A stretch of DNA of 15,055 nucleotides from Phycisphaerae bacterium (GCA_003567095.1 PXAQ01000144.1:1-15055), one strand, 5' to 3'. Shown: positions 1-6,728, numbered from the stretch's first letter. The notes: generated by a model not told the origin, from the letters alone. A program made the numbers and translations.

Positions 1-40
1 CCCTGCGATTTTTCACAACGCGGCGGCAGGTTTACTTGTG

Positions 41-77
41 CCGTACGGGGTCGGCGTATAGGTTCACCCCTACACGG
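41..77 (+). other. imperfect hairpin upstream of first gene
   Basis: CCGT (41-44) and GGGGT (47-51) can pair with ACGG (74-77) and ACCCC (66-70) across a small internal loop, followed by ATTTT. It could be the weak terminator of a gene lying left of the window, or part of an untranslated leader. No ORF with coding character is seen in positions 1-205. I see no convincing promoter there; a TTGTAC/TCTATT pair near 142-170 is too weak to call. Confidence 0.25.
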
Positions 78-205
78 ATTTTCCGGTTGCAGGGGTTGTT
101 CTGCGGCGAAGATGGTGTAATGCAATAGAAAAGTGAATAGATTGTACTTGTCAGCGTGGCAGGGTCTATTGAAAAGCAACTTTGATTGTAACGAAAGGAA
201 GAACG

Positions 206-844
206 ATGAAAAAGTTAGTATTGTTGGCAATGGTCGCCGCACTCGTTGTGCCGGCTACCGCGGCCGTAACAGGTTTGTACAACACCGGCGTGGACAATGA
301 TGGAAATGTGCTGGGCCACATGGTCTCAGATCCACACTATGCCTTGACTTGGATGGGTGATGACGATGGCGCGCCCTATGCCATAGACGCACATGCCGCC
401 TGGGTCCAGCCAGGTGACAGTGCAATGTGGATCGCTCCGACAGACGCCGGCACAACCGATTTTCACGGCGAGGCGGAAGGCTACTTCAACTACACCCTAA
501 CCTTTAATATTGATACCAATCCCGAAAACGTAATCATTACGGGAAATTGGGCCTCGGACAATTCCAGTCAAATTTGGGTCAACGACGTATTCTCTGGTTT
601 TGATCGTCCCAATGAGTATGAATTTGGAACATTAGAGAGCTTTACGCTAACTGGGGATATGCTTCGGAGCGGAGCCAATACCCTCGAATTCAGGGTCTAT
701 AATTGGCCGCAGGAAACGGACAATCCGACGGGGCTACTGGTAACCGATTTATCGGCAACGGTTGTTCCCGCTCCGGGTGCGATTTTGCTGACGGGTATCG
801 GCACGACCCTGGTCGGTCTGCTGCGTCGGCGGCGTGCGCTGTAA
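206..844 (+). CDS. PEP-CTERM sorting domain protein (VPAPGA variant)
   Basis: A secreted protein of 212 residues with no recognised catalytic domain. The start is the ATG at 206: AAAGGAA lies at 194-200 and the protein then opens with a classic signal peptide (MKKLVLLAMVAALVVPATA, cleavage likely after ATA). The body is acidic, rich in Asp, Asn, Trp and aromatic residues, and looks like a beta-sandwich (pieces such as YFNYTLTFNID and NTLEFRVYNW suggest a carbohydrate-binding-like fold, which is inference). The last 26 residues form a sorting tail: VVPAPGA, a hydrophobic helix ILLTGIGTTLVGLL, then RRRR. In known systems such tails are handled by an exosortase/archaeosortase-type transpeptidase at the inner membrane; no such enzyme is in the window. 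An in-frame TTG at 182 would add eight residues ahead of the signal peptide and is disfavoured. It is monocistronic, with a terminator 55 bases downstream, and converges on hypA. Confidence 0.85.
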   Translation: MKKLVLLAMVAALVVPATAAVTGLYNTGVDNDGNVLGHMVSDPHYALTWMGDDDGAPYAIDAHAAWVQPGDSAMWIAPTDAGTTDFHGEAEGYFNYTLTFNIDTNPENVIITGNWASDNSSQIWVNDVFSGFDRPNEYEFGTLESFTLTGDMLRSGANTLEFRVYNWPQETDNPTGLLVTDLSATVVPAPGAILLTGIGTTLVGLLRRRRAL

Positions 845-898
845 GCAATATGATGCGCACAGCCGGCATATAGGCCCGGCGCTACGGTTTGTATAACT

Positions 899-939
899 CC
901 CTCGCATCGAAAGTTTGTCCCGATGCGGGGGCTTTTTTT
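899..939 (+). terminator. intrinsic terminator of the first PEP-CTERM gene
   Basis: An 11-bp stem (899-909 with 921-931, one G-U pair) closes an 11-base loop and is followed by seven T (933-939). It lies 55 bases after the stop of the gene at 206-844 and just before the convergent hypA stop at 941. On the - strand the same hairpin has no T-run, so it would stop hypA readthrough poorly. Confidence 0.88.
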
Positions 940-940
940 G

Positions 941-1294
941 TTATTCGGACGGGTCCTGGAATTCGATGTCTTCCAGCAACAGGGGCGCATCGGGCTGGAA
1001 ATCGAACTCGGCATGCTCGCATTCCGGGCACATCGGCCGGTACACGTCAAAGGCAAACGTCGCTTGGCACTGTCTGCATTGGGCCCGCAGGGGGATATGG
1101 ACGATCTCCAGCCGCATCCCTTCACACAGCGTGCCCTCGCTGATGCTCTCAAAGGCAAACTGCATGGTCTCATCGTTGAGCGCGTTGAACTGGCCGCAGG
1201 AAATGCGCGCCGCAACCGGTCGCGCGCCGCCAAGCTGCTCAGCCTGCTCCAGAATCGTGTGCAGGATACTTTCAGCAACCGCCATTTCGTGCAT
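941..1294 (-). CDS. hypA: hydrogenase maturation nickel metallochaperone HypA
   Basis: HypA takes part in nickel insertion into the [NiFe]-hydrogenase large subunit, normally together with the GTPase HypB. The 117-residue protein has the family N-terminus MHEMAVAESIL, in which His2 binds nickel, and a zinc site of two CxxC pairs (CRQC at 73-76, CPEC at 89-92). Length and motif spacing are normal. The start ATG overlaps the hypE stop by one base (TGATG, 1292-1296) and an AGGA lies seven bases upstream inside hypE, so the two are probably translationally coupled. It is the last gene of the hypFCDEA operon. hypB is not in the window, so it must lie elsewhere or be replaced. Confidence 0.95.
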   Translation of the reverse strand: MHEMAVAESILHTILEQAEQLGGARPVAARISCGQFNALNDETMQFAFESISEGTLCEGMRLEIVHIPLRAQCRQCQATFAFDVYRPMCPECEHAEFDFQPDAPLLLEDIEFQDPSE

Positions 1295-2310
1295 CAGCAG
1301 ATCCTCGGCAATTCGCGACCGTAAGGCATCTGCACCACCCGACGCCCGCCGATAGCGGTTAGCAGTTCCACAATCGGCTCGGTGCCGGCCGTGACCGTCC
1401 CGACCACCTCGGCCCGGCGTCCCAGCGGATGGGTGCGGCAGATCTTGACAACCCGCTCGGCGGCCTCGGCGGCGACGATGATGACAATCTTGCCCTCGTT
1501 GGCGATATTCAGCACATCCAGCCCCAGCATATCGGCCGCGGCCTGCACGGTGCGGTCAATCGGCATCGCCGCCTCATCCAGTTCCATCGGCAGGCGGATC
1601 TGCTGGGCAATCTCATTGGCCACCGCCGCCAGTCCGCCGCGGGTCGGATCGCGCATAAACTTGATGTGCTGGCCGAGTTTGTCGCATACCAGCTCGGCCA
1701 GTCCGTTCAGACACGCACAATCGCTTTCCAGCGAGGACGTAAACGCCAGCCCTTCTCGCTGCGACATAATCGTCATCCCATGATCGCCCAGCGTGCCGGT
1801 GACGATGACCTTATCGCCGACGCTGATGCGCTCAAAACCGACGTCCACGCCGTCGCGTTTGGCCCCGATGCCGGTTGTGTTGATGAATAGACCGTCGGCT
1901 GCGCCCTTTTCGACGACCTTGGTATCGCCGGTGACAATGGCCGCGCCGGCGCGTTGGGCGGTATGAGCGGCGCTGTCCAGAATCGCCTCCAGCAGCGGCA
2001 TGTCAAAACCTTCCTCGATTATCAGCGATAAACTCAGCGCCGCAGGTGTTGCCCCGGCCACCGTCAGGTCGTTGACCGTTCCGCAGACGGCCAGCTTGCC
2101 GATGTCGCCGCCATTAAAGACCAACGGCTTGACGACAAAACTGTCGGTCGTAAAACAGAGCATCTCGGCATCGATCGCCACCTGTGCCGCATCCGTCAGC
2201 CGCCCCAGCGCCGCATTGGAAAACCGCGGCACAATGAGCGTACCGATCAATTCGCTCATCAGCCGCCCGCCGCCGCCATGTGCCAACATAACTTTTTTTG
2301 ATTCGTCCAT
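1294..2310 (-). CDS. hypE: hydrogenase maturation protein HypE (carbamoyl dehydratase)
   Basis: HypE is a PurM-like ATPase that dehydrates a carbamoyl group, received from HypF on its C-terminal cysteine, to a thiocyanate and passes the cyanide to the HypC-HypD complex. The 338-residue protein shows the glycine-rich start HGGGGR (11-16), FTTDSFVV around 53-60, GDTKVVEKG, the nucleotide-site motif RDPTRGG, NEGK, and the diagnostic C-terminus PRIC whose last residue, Cys338, carries the thiocarbamate. Everything needed for activity appears present. It follows hypD after 41 bases, and that gap holds repeat-like sequence with an AGGAG far upstream of the start (see separate entries). It overlaps hypA by one base. 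Confidence 0.97.
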   Translation of the reverse strand: MDESKKVMLAHGGGGRLMSELIGTLIVPRFSNAALGRLTDAAQVAIDAEMLCFTTDSFVVKPLVFNGGDIGKLAVCGTVNDLTVAGATPAALSLSLIIEEGFDMPLLEAILDSAAHTAQRAGAAIVTGDTKVVEKGAADGLFINTTGIGAKRDGVDVGFERISVGDKVIVTGTLGDHGMTIMSQREGLAFTSSLESDCACLNGLAELVCDKLGQHIKFMRDPTRGGLAAVANEIAQQIRLPMELDEAAMPIDRTVQAAADMLGLDVLNIANEGKIVIIVAAEAAERVVKICRTHPLGRRAEVVGTVTAGTEPIVELLTAIGGRRVVQMPYGRELPRIC

Positions 2311-2319
2311 AAACCTGTA

Positions 2320-2332
2320 CCGCCGCAGGCGG
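2320..2332. repeat. GC-rich palindrome between hypD and hypE
   Basis: CCGCC (2320-2324) and GGCGG (2328-2332) form a perfect 5-bp hairpin with a 3-base loop. On the transcribed (-) strand it lies between AGGAG (complement of 2334-2338) and the hypE ATG (2308-2310). Short CCGCC-N3-GGCGG palindromes of this type occur as dispersed intergenic elements in various bacterial genomes (from general memory, not checked here). Confidence 0.55.
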
Positions 2333-2341
2333 ACTCCTAAA

Positions 2342-2369
2342 TTTTGATTTTTTACTTTTGATTTTTGAT
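2342..2369. repeat. ATCAAAA short repeat at hypD 3' end
   Basis: Three copies of TTTTGAT (+ strand; ATCAAAA on the coding strand) lie at 2342-2348, 2356-2362 and 2363-2369. The last five hypD codons (IKNQK) and its stop fall inside this tract, so the repeat supplies the end of the reading frame. Similar low-complexity tails read as IKNQK-type ends in other genomes; that recollection needs a genome search to confirm. Confidence 0.55.
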
Positions 2370-3440
2370 ATGACTACCGTATTTATGCCAGGCCGCGCAG
2401 GCCCCTTCGGTGCTGACCATACACGGGCCGACGGGCGTATCGGGTGTGCAGCGTTTGCCGAACAGGCCGCACTGCGGCGGGTCGATCAGGCCGCACAGCA
2501 CCTGCCCGCACAGGCAGCCGGACGGTTCCGGCGTCGGCGTCTCGGCCAGGGCGAACCGTTTGAGGGCGTCAAAACGGCTGTAGGCTTCCTTTAATCGCAG
2601 CGACGCACCGGGGATGACGCCCAGCCCGCGCCACGGGCCGTCCCATGGTTCGAAATAGTCGCTCATCAGCTTCAGCGCGACCGGATTGCCGTCCGCCTTG
2701 ACCGCCGCGCCATAGACCGAATCCACCTGCGGCGCGTGGTCGGCAAGGTGGGCACAGATGGCGGCGATGCCTTCGAGAATCTGGGCGGCCTCAAACCCGG
2801 CCACCACGCACGGCCTGCCAAACTGCTCGACGACCGGCCGATAGGCCTGCGCACCGATAATCACGCTGACGTGGCCGGGGCACAGAAATGCGTCGATCTT
2901 ATCGTTGCGGCCGGCCAGCAGGGCCGCCATCGCCGGCACAACGATCTTATGGCCGCACAGCACGCAGAAATTGTCCAGCCCCTCGGCCTGAGCCTGAGCA
3001 ATCGCCACCGCGGTGGCCGGCGTGGTCGTCTCAAAGCCCACCGCCACGAATACCACCGTCTTGTCCGGGTTTTTTCGCGCCAGGGCAAGGGCGTTGTCGG
3101 AACTGAACACGACCTTGATAGTCGACCGGTGCAGCGTCTCCAAAGACCCCTTCGACCCCGGCACGCGAATCATATCGCCGTAGGTGGCGATAATGCAGTC
3201 GTCACGCTGCGCCAGGCCGATCACCGCGTCGATCAGTCCCTGATCGGTGACGCACACCGGACAGCCCGGCCCCGACAGCAGCTTGAGCGAATCGGGCAGC
3301 AGCGAGCGGATGCCGTGGCGAAACAACGCCACCGTATGCGTGCCGCACACTTCCATAATCTGCACCGGACGCCCGATTTTTTCGCATGCGGTTTCGATTT
3401 GCCGCCGCGCGGCTTTTAAGTTTTTATTCATCTCATCCAT
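2352..3440 (-). CDS. hypD: hydrogenase maturation protein HypD
   Basis: HypD is the iron-sulfur scaffold that, with HypC, assembles the Fe(CN)2CO unit of [NiFe]-hydrogenase. The 362-residue protein has the expected motifs in order: MEVCGTHT (Cys32), LLSGPGCPVCVT (Cys60 and Cys63, a redox-active pair), GFETTTP (136-141), CPGHVS, VAGFE, and the C-terminal [4Fe-4S] cysteines in GCLCGQVLCG, FGKRC and the GPC and GACAAW segments. It starts two bases after the hypC stop, with AGG about nine bases before the chosen ATG at 3440; an in-frame ATG at 3431 is a possible alternative. The last residues, IKNQK, come from an ATCAAAA repeat tract rather than from conserved HypD sequence. Confidence 0.96.
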   Translation of the reverse strand: MDEMNKNLKAARRQIETACEKIGRPVQIMEVCGTHTVALFRHGIRSLLPDSLKLLSGPGCPVCVTDQGLIDAVIGLAQRDDCIIATYGDMIRVPGSKGSLETLHRSTIKVVFSSDNALALARKNPDKTVVFVAVGFETTTPATAVAIAQAQAEGLDNFCVLCGHKIVVPAMAALLAGRNDKIDAFLCPGHVSVIIGAQAYRPVVEQFGRPCVVAGFEAAQILEGIAAICAHLADHAPQVDSVYGAAVKADGNPVALKLMSDYFEPWDGPWRGLGVIPGASLRLKEAYSRFDALKRFALAETPTPEPSGCLCGQVLCGLIDPPQCGLFGKRCTPDTPVGPCMVSTEGACAAWHKYGSHIKNQK

Positions 3441-3442
3441 TC

Positions 3443-3718
3443 CTACTTACCTTTTTTGTCTTCGTGCTCTTCGTGTGCTTCGTGGTTCAAATCTTTCTCT
3501 TTCTCCATTTCCGCAATCTGCTCAAACAGCTCCCACGTCTTGGCCGCCTCCTCTTCGTCCACTTTGGCAATCGCATACCCGGCGTGAATCAGCACAATAT
3601 CGCCGACCTCCACCTCCGGCGTCAGCGTAATCCGAATCTCCCACCGATTGCCCATCGCATCGGCAACCGCCTTATCGTCGTCTTTTTCTATTATTCTCGC
3701 AGGAACCGCTAAACACAT
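3443..3718 (-). CDS. hypC: hydrogenase maturation chaperone HypC
   Basis: HypC is a small OB-fold chaperone that carries the iron complex with HypD and binds the hydrogenase large-subunit precursor through its N-terminal cysteine. The 91-residue protein begins MCLAVPARI, the family signature with Cys2, and has GDIVLIHAGYAIAKVDEEEA, also typical. AAAGGA sits six to seven bases before the ATG. Conserved sequence ends near residue 77; the remaining tail NHEAHEEHEDKKGK is encoded by three copies of a 9-base CACGAAG repeat and is probably an add-on from a repeat element. It is preceded by a 150-base AT-rich gap after hypF and followed by hypD after two bases. Confidence 0.95.
   Translation of the reverse strand: MCLAVPARIIEKDDDKAVADAMGNRWEIRITLTPEVEVGDIVLIHAGYAIAKVDEEEAAKTWELFEQIAEMEKEKDLNHEAHEEHEDKKGK
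3460..3484. repeat. CACGAAG 9-base tandem repeat in hypC 3' end
   Basis: CTTCGTG occurs at 3460-3466, 3469-3475 and 3478-3484, an exact 9-base period. Read on the coding strand (CACGAAG plus two variable bases) it gives HEA-HEE-HED. CACGAAGG-type tandem repeats are, as far as I recall, scattered through intergenic DNA of many unrelated bacteria; the copy here has become the end of hypC. Confidence 0.7.
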
Positions 3719-3749
3719 CGTATATCCTTTGGATAAAATTTTTAAATTC

Positions 3750-3871
3750 TAAGCACTAAATGCTAAACAAATTCTAATTCCAGAAACCGATAAATGCTGA
3801 AAACAATTATTCTTTTCCTCGTTTGTATTTCATCTTTCAAAATTTATTTGAAATTTATTGCTTAGTGCTTA
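3750..3871. repeat. AT-rich inverted-repeat element between hypF and hypC
   Basis: TAAGCACTAA (3750-3759) is exactly inverted as TTAGTGCTTA (3862-3871), and the arms remain partly complementary further in (CTAAACAAATTC against GAAATTTATTG). The element fills nearly all of the 150-base hypF-hypC gap and its right end supplies the hypF stop codon (TAA at 3869-3871 on the - strand). The ends and AT content suggest a small dispersed, MITE-like intergenic repeat. No ORF is present. There is no T-run, so it is not an intrinsic terminator. Confidence 0.5.
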
Positions 3872-6178
3872 CATTTTTTCCAACATTGCTGCTGCAATGG
3901 CGGCTTGGCCGAGGGCTACGCCGCCGTCGTTGGTAGGGATGCGGCGTTTCCATAATACACGAAAACCGCTTTTTTTCAACTGTTTGATCAGGCGCTGGGC
4001 CAAGTAGCGGTTGCAGAGTACCCCGCCGCTCAGGGCGACGTCATTGATGCCGGTTTGGGTGCGGGCCTTTTGGGCGATGTTCAAAAATGCCCGGCAGACG
4101 GTGTTGTGAAAGCGCGTGGCGATGATGGCGGTCGCTGTGTCGCGGCGCAAATCCCGCACAATGCCGTCGAGAATCGGGGCACAGTGCCACTGCCACACGT
4201 CACCGGCCTGCTGCCAATCGACCGGGTAGGCATCCTCGATATCCGGCCGCGTCATCGCCTCCAGCGCCATCGGCAGCTCGGCCTCGAAGCGGTTGTGTGT
4301 GCCGGCGCCGCACAAGGCCGCCGCGGCGTCAAACAGCCGTCCCAGGCTGGAGGTCGGCGCGGTGTTCAGGCCCTTTTCGATCTGTGTACAAATCAACCTT
4401 AATTTGTCCGCATCCGGCTCAATGCCCACGAGCAGGTCCAGATACGGCTCAAGGGCGGGGTAGTGCCCTTCCGGCGACAGCAGTCCGACCAGCGGGCGGA
4501 TGGCTTCTGTGGCCGCTTTGTCGCCGCCGGCCAGCGGGTAATACGCCAGATGCCCGAAGCGTGTGAACTCCGTCAGCGAGGCGATCAGGCACTCACACCC
4601 CCAGATCGCCCCGTCCGTGCCGTAGCCGGTGCCGTCGGCGACCAGGCCGATGGCCGGGCCGCTGTGGTGGTGCTCGGCCAGCGCCGAGGCGATATGCGCC
4701 CAGTGGTGCTGGACGCGAATCAGCGGCTCGATCTTCAGCGATTCGGCAAAATGCGACGACAGGTAGCCCGGATGCAGATCGCAGACGACCGCCGTCGGCT
4801 GCGCGTCGAACAACTGCTGGAAATGCTGCACCGACCGCACATAATGCCGATACGCCCGACCTTCGGCCAAATCCCCGATATGCTCACTGAGCAAATACTG
4901 ATTGCCCTTGGCAAAACAGAATGTATTTTTCAAATCCGCCCCGGCGGCGAATATGACGTGCTTGCTTGGGGTCGGGCGACTCAGCGGTTCCGGCACAAAC
5001 CCCCGCGCCCGCCGCAGCAGTGCCCCGTCGTCGTCTATGACGTGCATCACCGAATCGTCTACCTGCCGGAAGATCGCCCGGTCGTGCAGCAAGAACGCGT
5101 CGGCGATCTCGCCCAGCTCCTCGAGGGCTTGGGTATTGTCGCAGATCAACGGCTCCTCGGAGAAATTCGCGCTGGTCATCACCAGTGCCGACATGCCCGG
5201 CTCGGCAAACAGCAGCGTGTGCAGCGGAGCGTAGCACAGCATAAACCCGAAGCGATGTGTGCCTTGCGCCACCGACGGCGCAATGGCCGTGTTTGGCTTT
5301 TTATCCAGCAGCACAATCGGCCGCTGCGGACTGGTCAGCAGCGCTTCGGCGACCGTGTCGGTCTGGGTATACTGCCGCACGGTCTGGATGTCGGCGGCCA
5401 TCATCGCAAACGGCTTGGCCTGTCGGCGCTTTCGCTGTCGCAGTCGTCGCACCGCCTCGTCGTTGAGCGCATCGACCGCCAGGTGAAAGCCGCCGATGCC
5501 CTTGATCGCCACGATTTTGCCTTCTCGAAGCAGCGCCGCGGTCTGAGCAATCGCCTTGTCCGAATCGTCCTGAAGCGTTTGGCCGTCGCTGCCGGCCAGC
5601 CATACCCGCGGCCCGCAGGCCGCACACGCCACCGGCTGGGCGTGAAACCGCCGGTCGCTGACGTCCTCGTACTGCCGCCGACAGCGATCACACAACGCAA
5701 AGTCGGCCATCGTCGTATTCGGCCGGTCATACGGAATCGATTTGATGATCGTATACCGCGGCCCGCAGTGCGTACAGGTGATAAACGGATAGCGATATCG
5801 AAAATTTTCCCGGTCGCTGATCTCCGCCAAGCAGGCATCACATGCCGCCATATCGGGCGTTACGCCGGCGCTGGGCGCGCCCCCGGCTGCGCTTGGGATA
5901 ATGCGAAAGTCGGTTTCGCCTGCGACCGTTTCCACCGCCGCGGCCTGGCAGCGATCGACACGCAACAACGCCGGAAAGTCCGGCTGTGTGGACTCTGTCA
6001 GCGCCCGGCCAAAGGCGTCTATAGCGGCCGGTTCGCCCTGGACCTCAATCCACACCCCAGCCGCATCATTGCGCACCAGGCCCGTCAGCGCCTGCCGCTG
6101 CGCCTGGCGATAAACCCAAGGCCGGCAGCCTACGCCCTGAACCCTGCCGAAAAGTTGGAAACGCACGCGTTTGACCAC
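3869..6178 (-). CDS. hypF: carbamoyltransferase HypF
   Basis: HypF turns carbamoyl phosphate and ATP into a carbamoyl-adenylate and moves the carbamoyl group to the C-terminal cysteine of HypE, the first step of cyanide-ligand synthesis. The 769-residue protein has the complete architecture: an acylphosphatase domain (about 1-95, FGRVQGVGCRPWVYR, where most homologues have GFRPFVY), two zinc fingers with exact CxxC-x18-CxxC spacing (Cys113/116/135/138 and Cys163/166/185/188), a YrdC-like domain (about 205-395, KGIGGFHLAVDA) and a Kae1-like domain (HHWAHIASAL at 491-500, DGTGYGTDGAIWG near 515, SGGVLCNRYL near the end). The start is GTG at 6178, the only position giving the usual short lead-in to the acylphosphatase motif; a Shine-Dalgarno site is weak. 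It is the first gene of the hyp operon, so its promoter should lie in the AT-rich 6179-6310 stretch. Confidence 0.96.
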   Translation of the reverse strand: MVKRVRFQLFGRVQGVGCRPWVYRQAQRQALTGLVRNDAAGVWIEVQGEPAAIDAFGRALTESTQPDFPALLRVDRCQAAAVETVAGETDFRIIPSAAGGAPSAGVTPDMAACDACLAEISDRENFRYRYPFITCTHCGPRYTIIKSIPYDRPNTTMADFALCDRCRRQYEDVSDRRFHAQPVACAACGPRVWLAGSDGQTLQDDSDKAIAQTAALLREGKIVAIKGIGGFHLAVDALNDEAVRRLRQRKRRQAKPFAMMAADIQTVRQYTQTDTVAEALLTSPQRPIVLLDKKPNTAIAPSVAQGTHRFGFMLCYAPLHTLLFAEPGMSALVMTSANFSEEPLICDNTQALEELGEIADAFLLHDRAIFRQVDDSVMHVIDDDGALLRRARGFVPEPLSRPTPSKHVIFAAGADLKNTFCFAKGNQYLLSEHIGDLAEGRAYRHYVRSVQHFQQLFDAQPTAVVCDLHPGYLSSHFAESLKIEPLIRVQHHWAHIASALAEHHHSGPAIGLVADGTGYGTDGAIWGCECLIASLTEFTRFGHLAYYPLAGGDKAATEAIRPLVGLLSPEGHYPALEPYLDLLVGIEPDADKLRLICTQIEKGLNTAPTSSLGRLFDAAAALCGAGTHNRFEAELPMALEAMTRPDIEDAYPVDWQQAGDVWQWHCAPILDGIVRDLRRDTATAIIATRFHNTVCRAFLNIAQKARTQTGINDVALSGGVLCNRYLAQRLIKQLKKSGFRVLWKRRIPTNDGGVALGQAAIAAAMLEKM

Positions 6179-6221
6179 GATATTTGAAGGTGTCCCTGAA
6201 AAAATTTAAGCCGTCTCTTAG

Positions 6222-6240
6222 TTATCGACCGATAATATCG
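6222..6240. promoter_or_regulatory. overlapping palindromes upstream of hypF
   Basis: TTATCG-AC-CGATAA (6222-6235) is a perfect inverted repeat, and CGATA-A-TATCG (6230-6240) is a second one sharing its right half. Three TATCG-type half-sites in 19 bases, 44-62 bases before the hypF start, look like an operator for a dimeric regulator of the hyp operon. No regulator gene is adjacent, and no clear -35/-10 for hypF could be fixed beside it. Confidence 0.4.
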
Positions 6241-6309
6241 CATACCACATCGGGAAATAGTGAGTTCTTGATAAAATTTAAATTTTCTTAATCTTTTCTT
6301 TTTATTTTC

Positions 6310-6338
6310 TTGAAAAACACACGTCCTGCTGTTATAAT
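6310..6338 (+). promoter_or_regulatory. sigma-70-type promoter reading away from hypF
   Basis: TTGAAA (6310-6315), a 17-base spacer and a perfect TATAAT (6333-6338) on the + strand. Transcription would begin near 6345 and run through two tiny ORFs (6383-6475 and 6506-6649) towards the 3' end of the convergent subtilase gene. It is divergent from hypF. Confidence 0.6.
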
Positions 6339-6382
6339 AAATCTCAGAATCGAACAGCAAAAAAACTTACTGGGGGCAGACA

Positions 6383-6475
6383 ATGATAACCGCAAAAAGC
6401 AACATTCGATTTTACCGCATCAAAGAAGCCGGCCGCGGCCCGCCGGGAAACCAACCCGAACAGTATCGCCCTTGA
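6383..6475 (+). CDS. possible 30-residue peptide ORF
   Basis: An ATG preceded by GGGGG seven bases upstream opens a 30-codon frame (begins MITAKSNIRFYRIK, ends EQYRP) about 40 bases after the predicted start of transcription from 6310-6338. The peptide is basic, with no signal peptide or known motif. It contains RGPPG and IRF, strings that also occur in the ORF at 6506-6649. Nothing beyond promoter, ribosome site and position supports translation; it may be noncoding RNA or chance. Confidence 0.25.
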   Translation: MITAKSNIRFYRIKEAGRGPPGNQPEQYRP

Positions 6476-6505
6476 ACCGAAACCCTTATCCTACAGGAAA
6501 TGACC

Positions 6506-6649
6506 ATGCATAGTGACCCAAAAAATAAACCCACAGACGTCTCTCTTGGAAATCTCACGCCACCGACCGGCTCCGCCCAGATGCGGGGGCCGCCGGGCAT
6601 ATCAATTATACGCTTCAGCGTCGAAAATCCCCCCGCGCGAATCCCGTAA
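6506..6649 (+). CDS. possible 47-residue peptide ORF
   Basis: An AGGAA seven bases upstream precedes the ATG at 6506 (an in-frame ATG at 6500 lies too close to the AGGAA). The frame encodes 47 residues beginning MHSDPKNKPTDVSLG and ending NPPARIP, rich in proline. It follows the 30-residue ORF by 30 bases and would be on the same transcript. There is no recognisable domain. Codon use does not show the strong GC third-position preference of the neighbouring large genes, which argues against an old conserved gene. The rest of the gap to 6728 holds no further ORF and no clear terminator. Confidence 0.22.
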   Translation: MHSDPKNKPTDVSLGNLTPPTGSAQMRGPPGISIIRFSVENPPARIP

Positions 6650-6728
6650 CATAAGACCGCAATCCTGCATCGTTGCCCACCAACGGGAACCTCTGCAGCA
6701 ATAACGATACCCCTGTGTCCTGAGAGTG

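Noticed and set aside
66..75. A GGTTCACCCC-like string (61-70) recalling a tRNA T-arm.
   Set aside because: No acceptor, D-arm or anticodon stem can be built around it.
157..172. Possible sigma-54 site (TGGCAG...TTGAA) before the first PEP-CTERM gene, of interest because some PEP-CTERM genes use sigma-54.
   Set aside because: The spacing is one base too long and the essential GC of the -12 element reads GA.
4463..6187. Very long + strand open frame (574 codons) opposite hypF.
   Set aside because: It is a shadow of the GC-rich hypF gene, rich in Arg, Gln and His with no domain, and hypF itself has complete motifs.
6179..6210. AGGGACACC-type sequence upstream of hypF as the trace of a REP-associated transposase or insertion sequence.
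   Set aside because: No transposase, no matching inverted end and no target duplication are visible.
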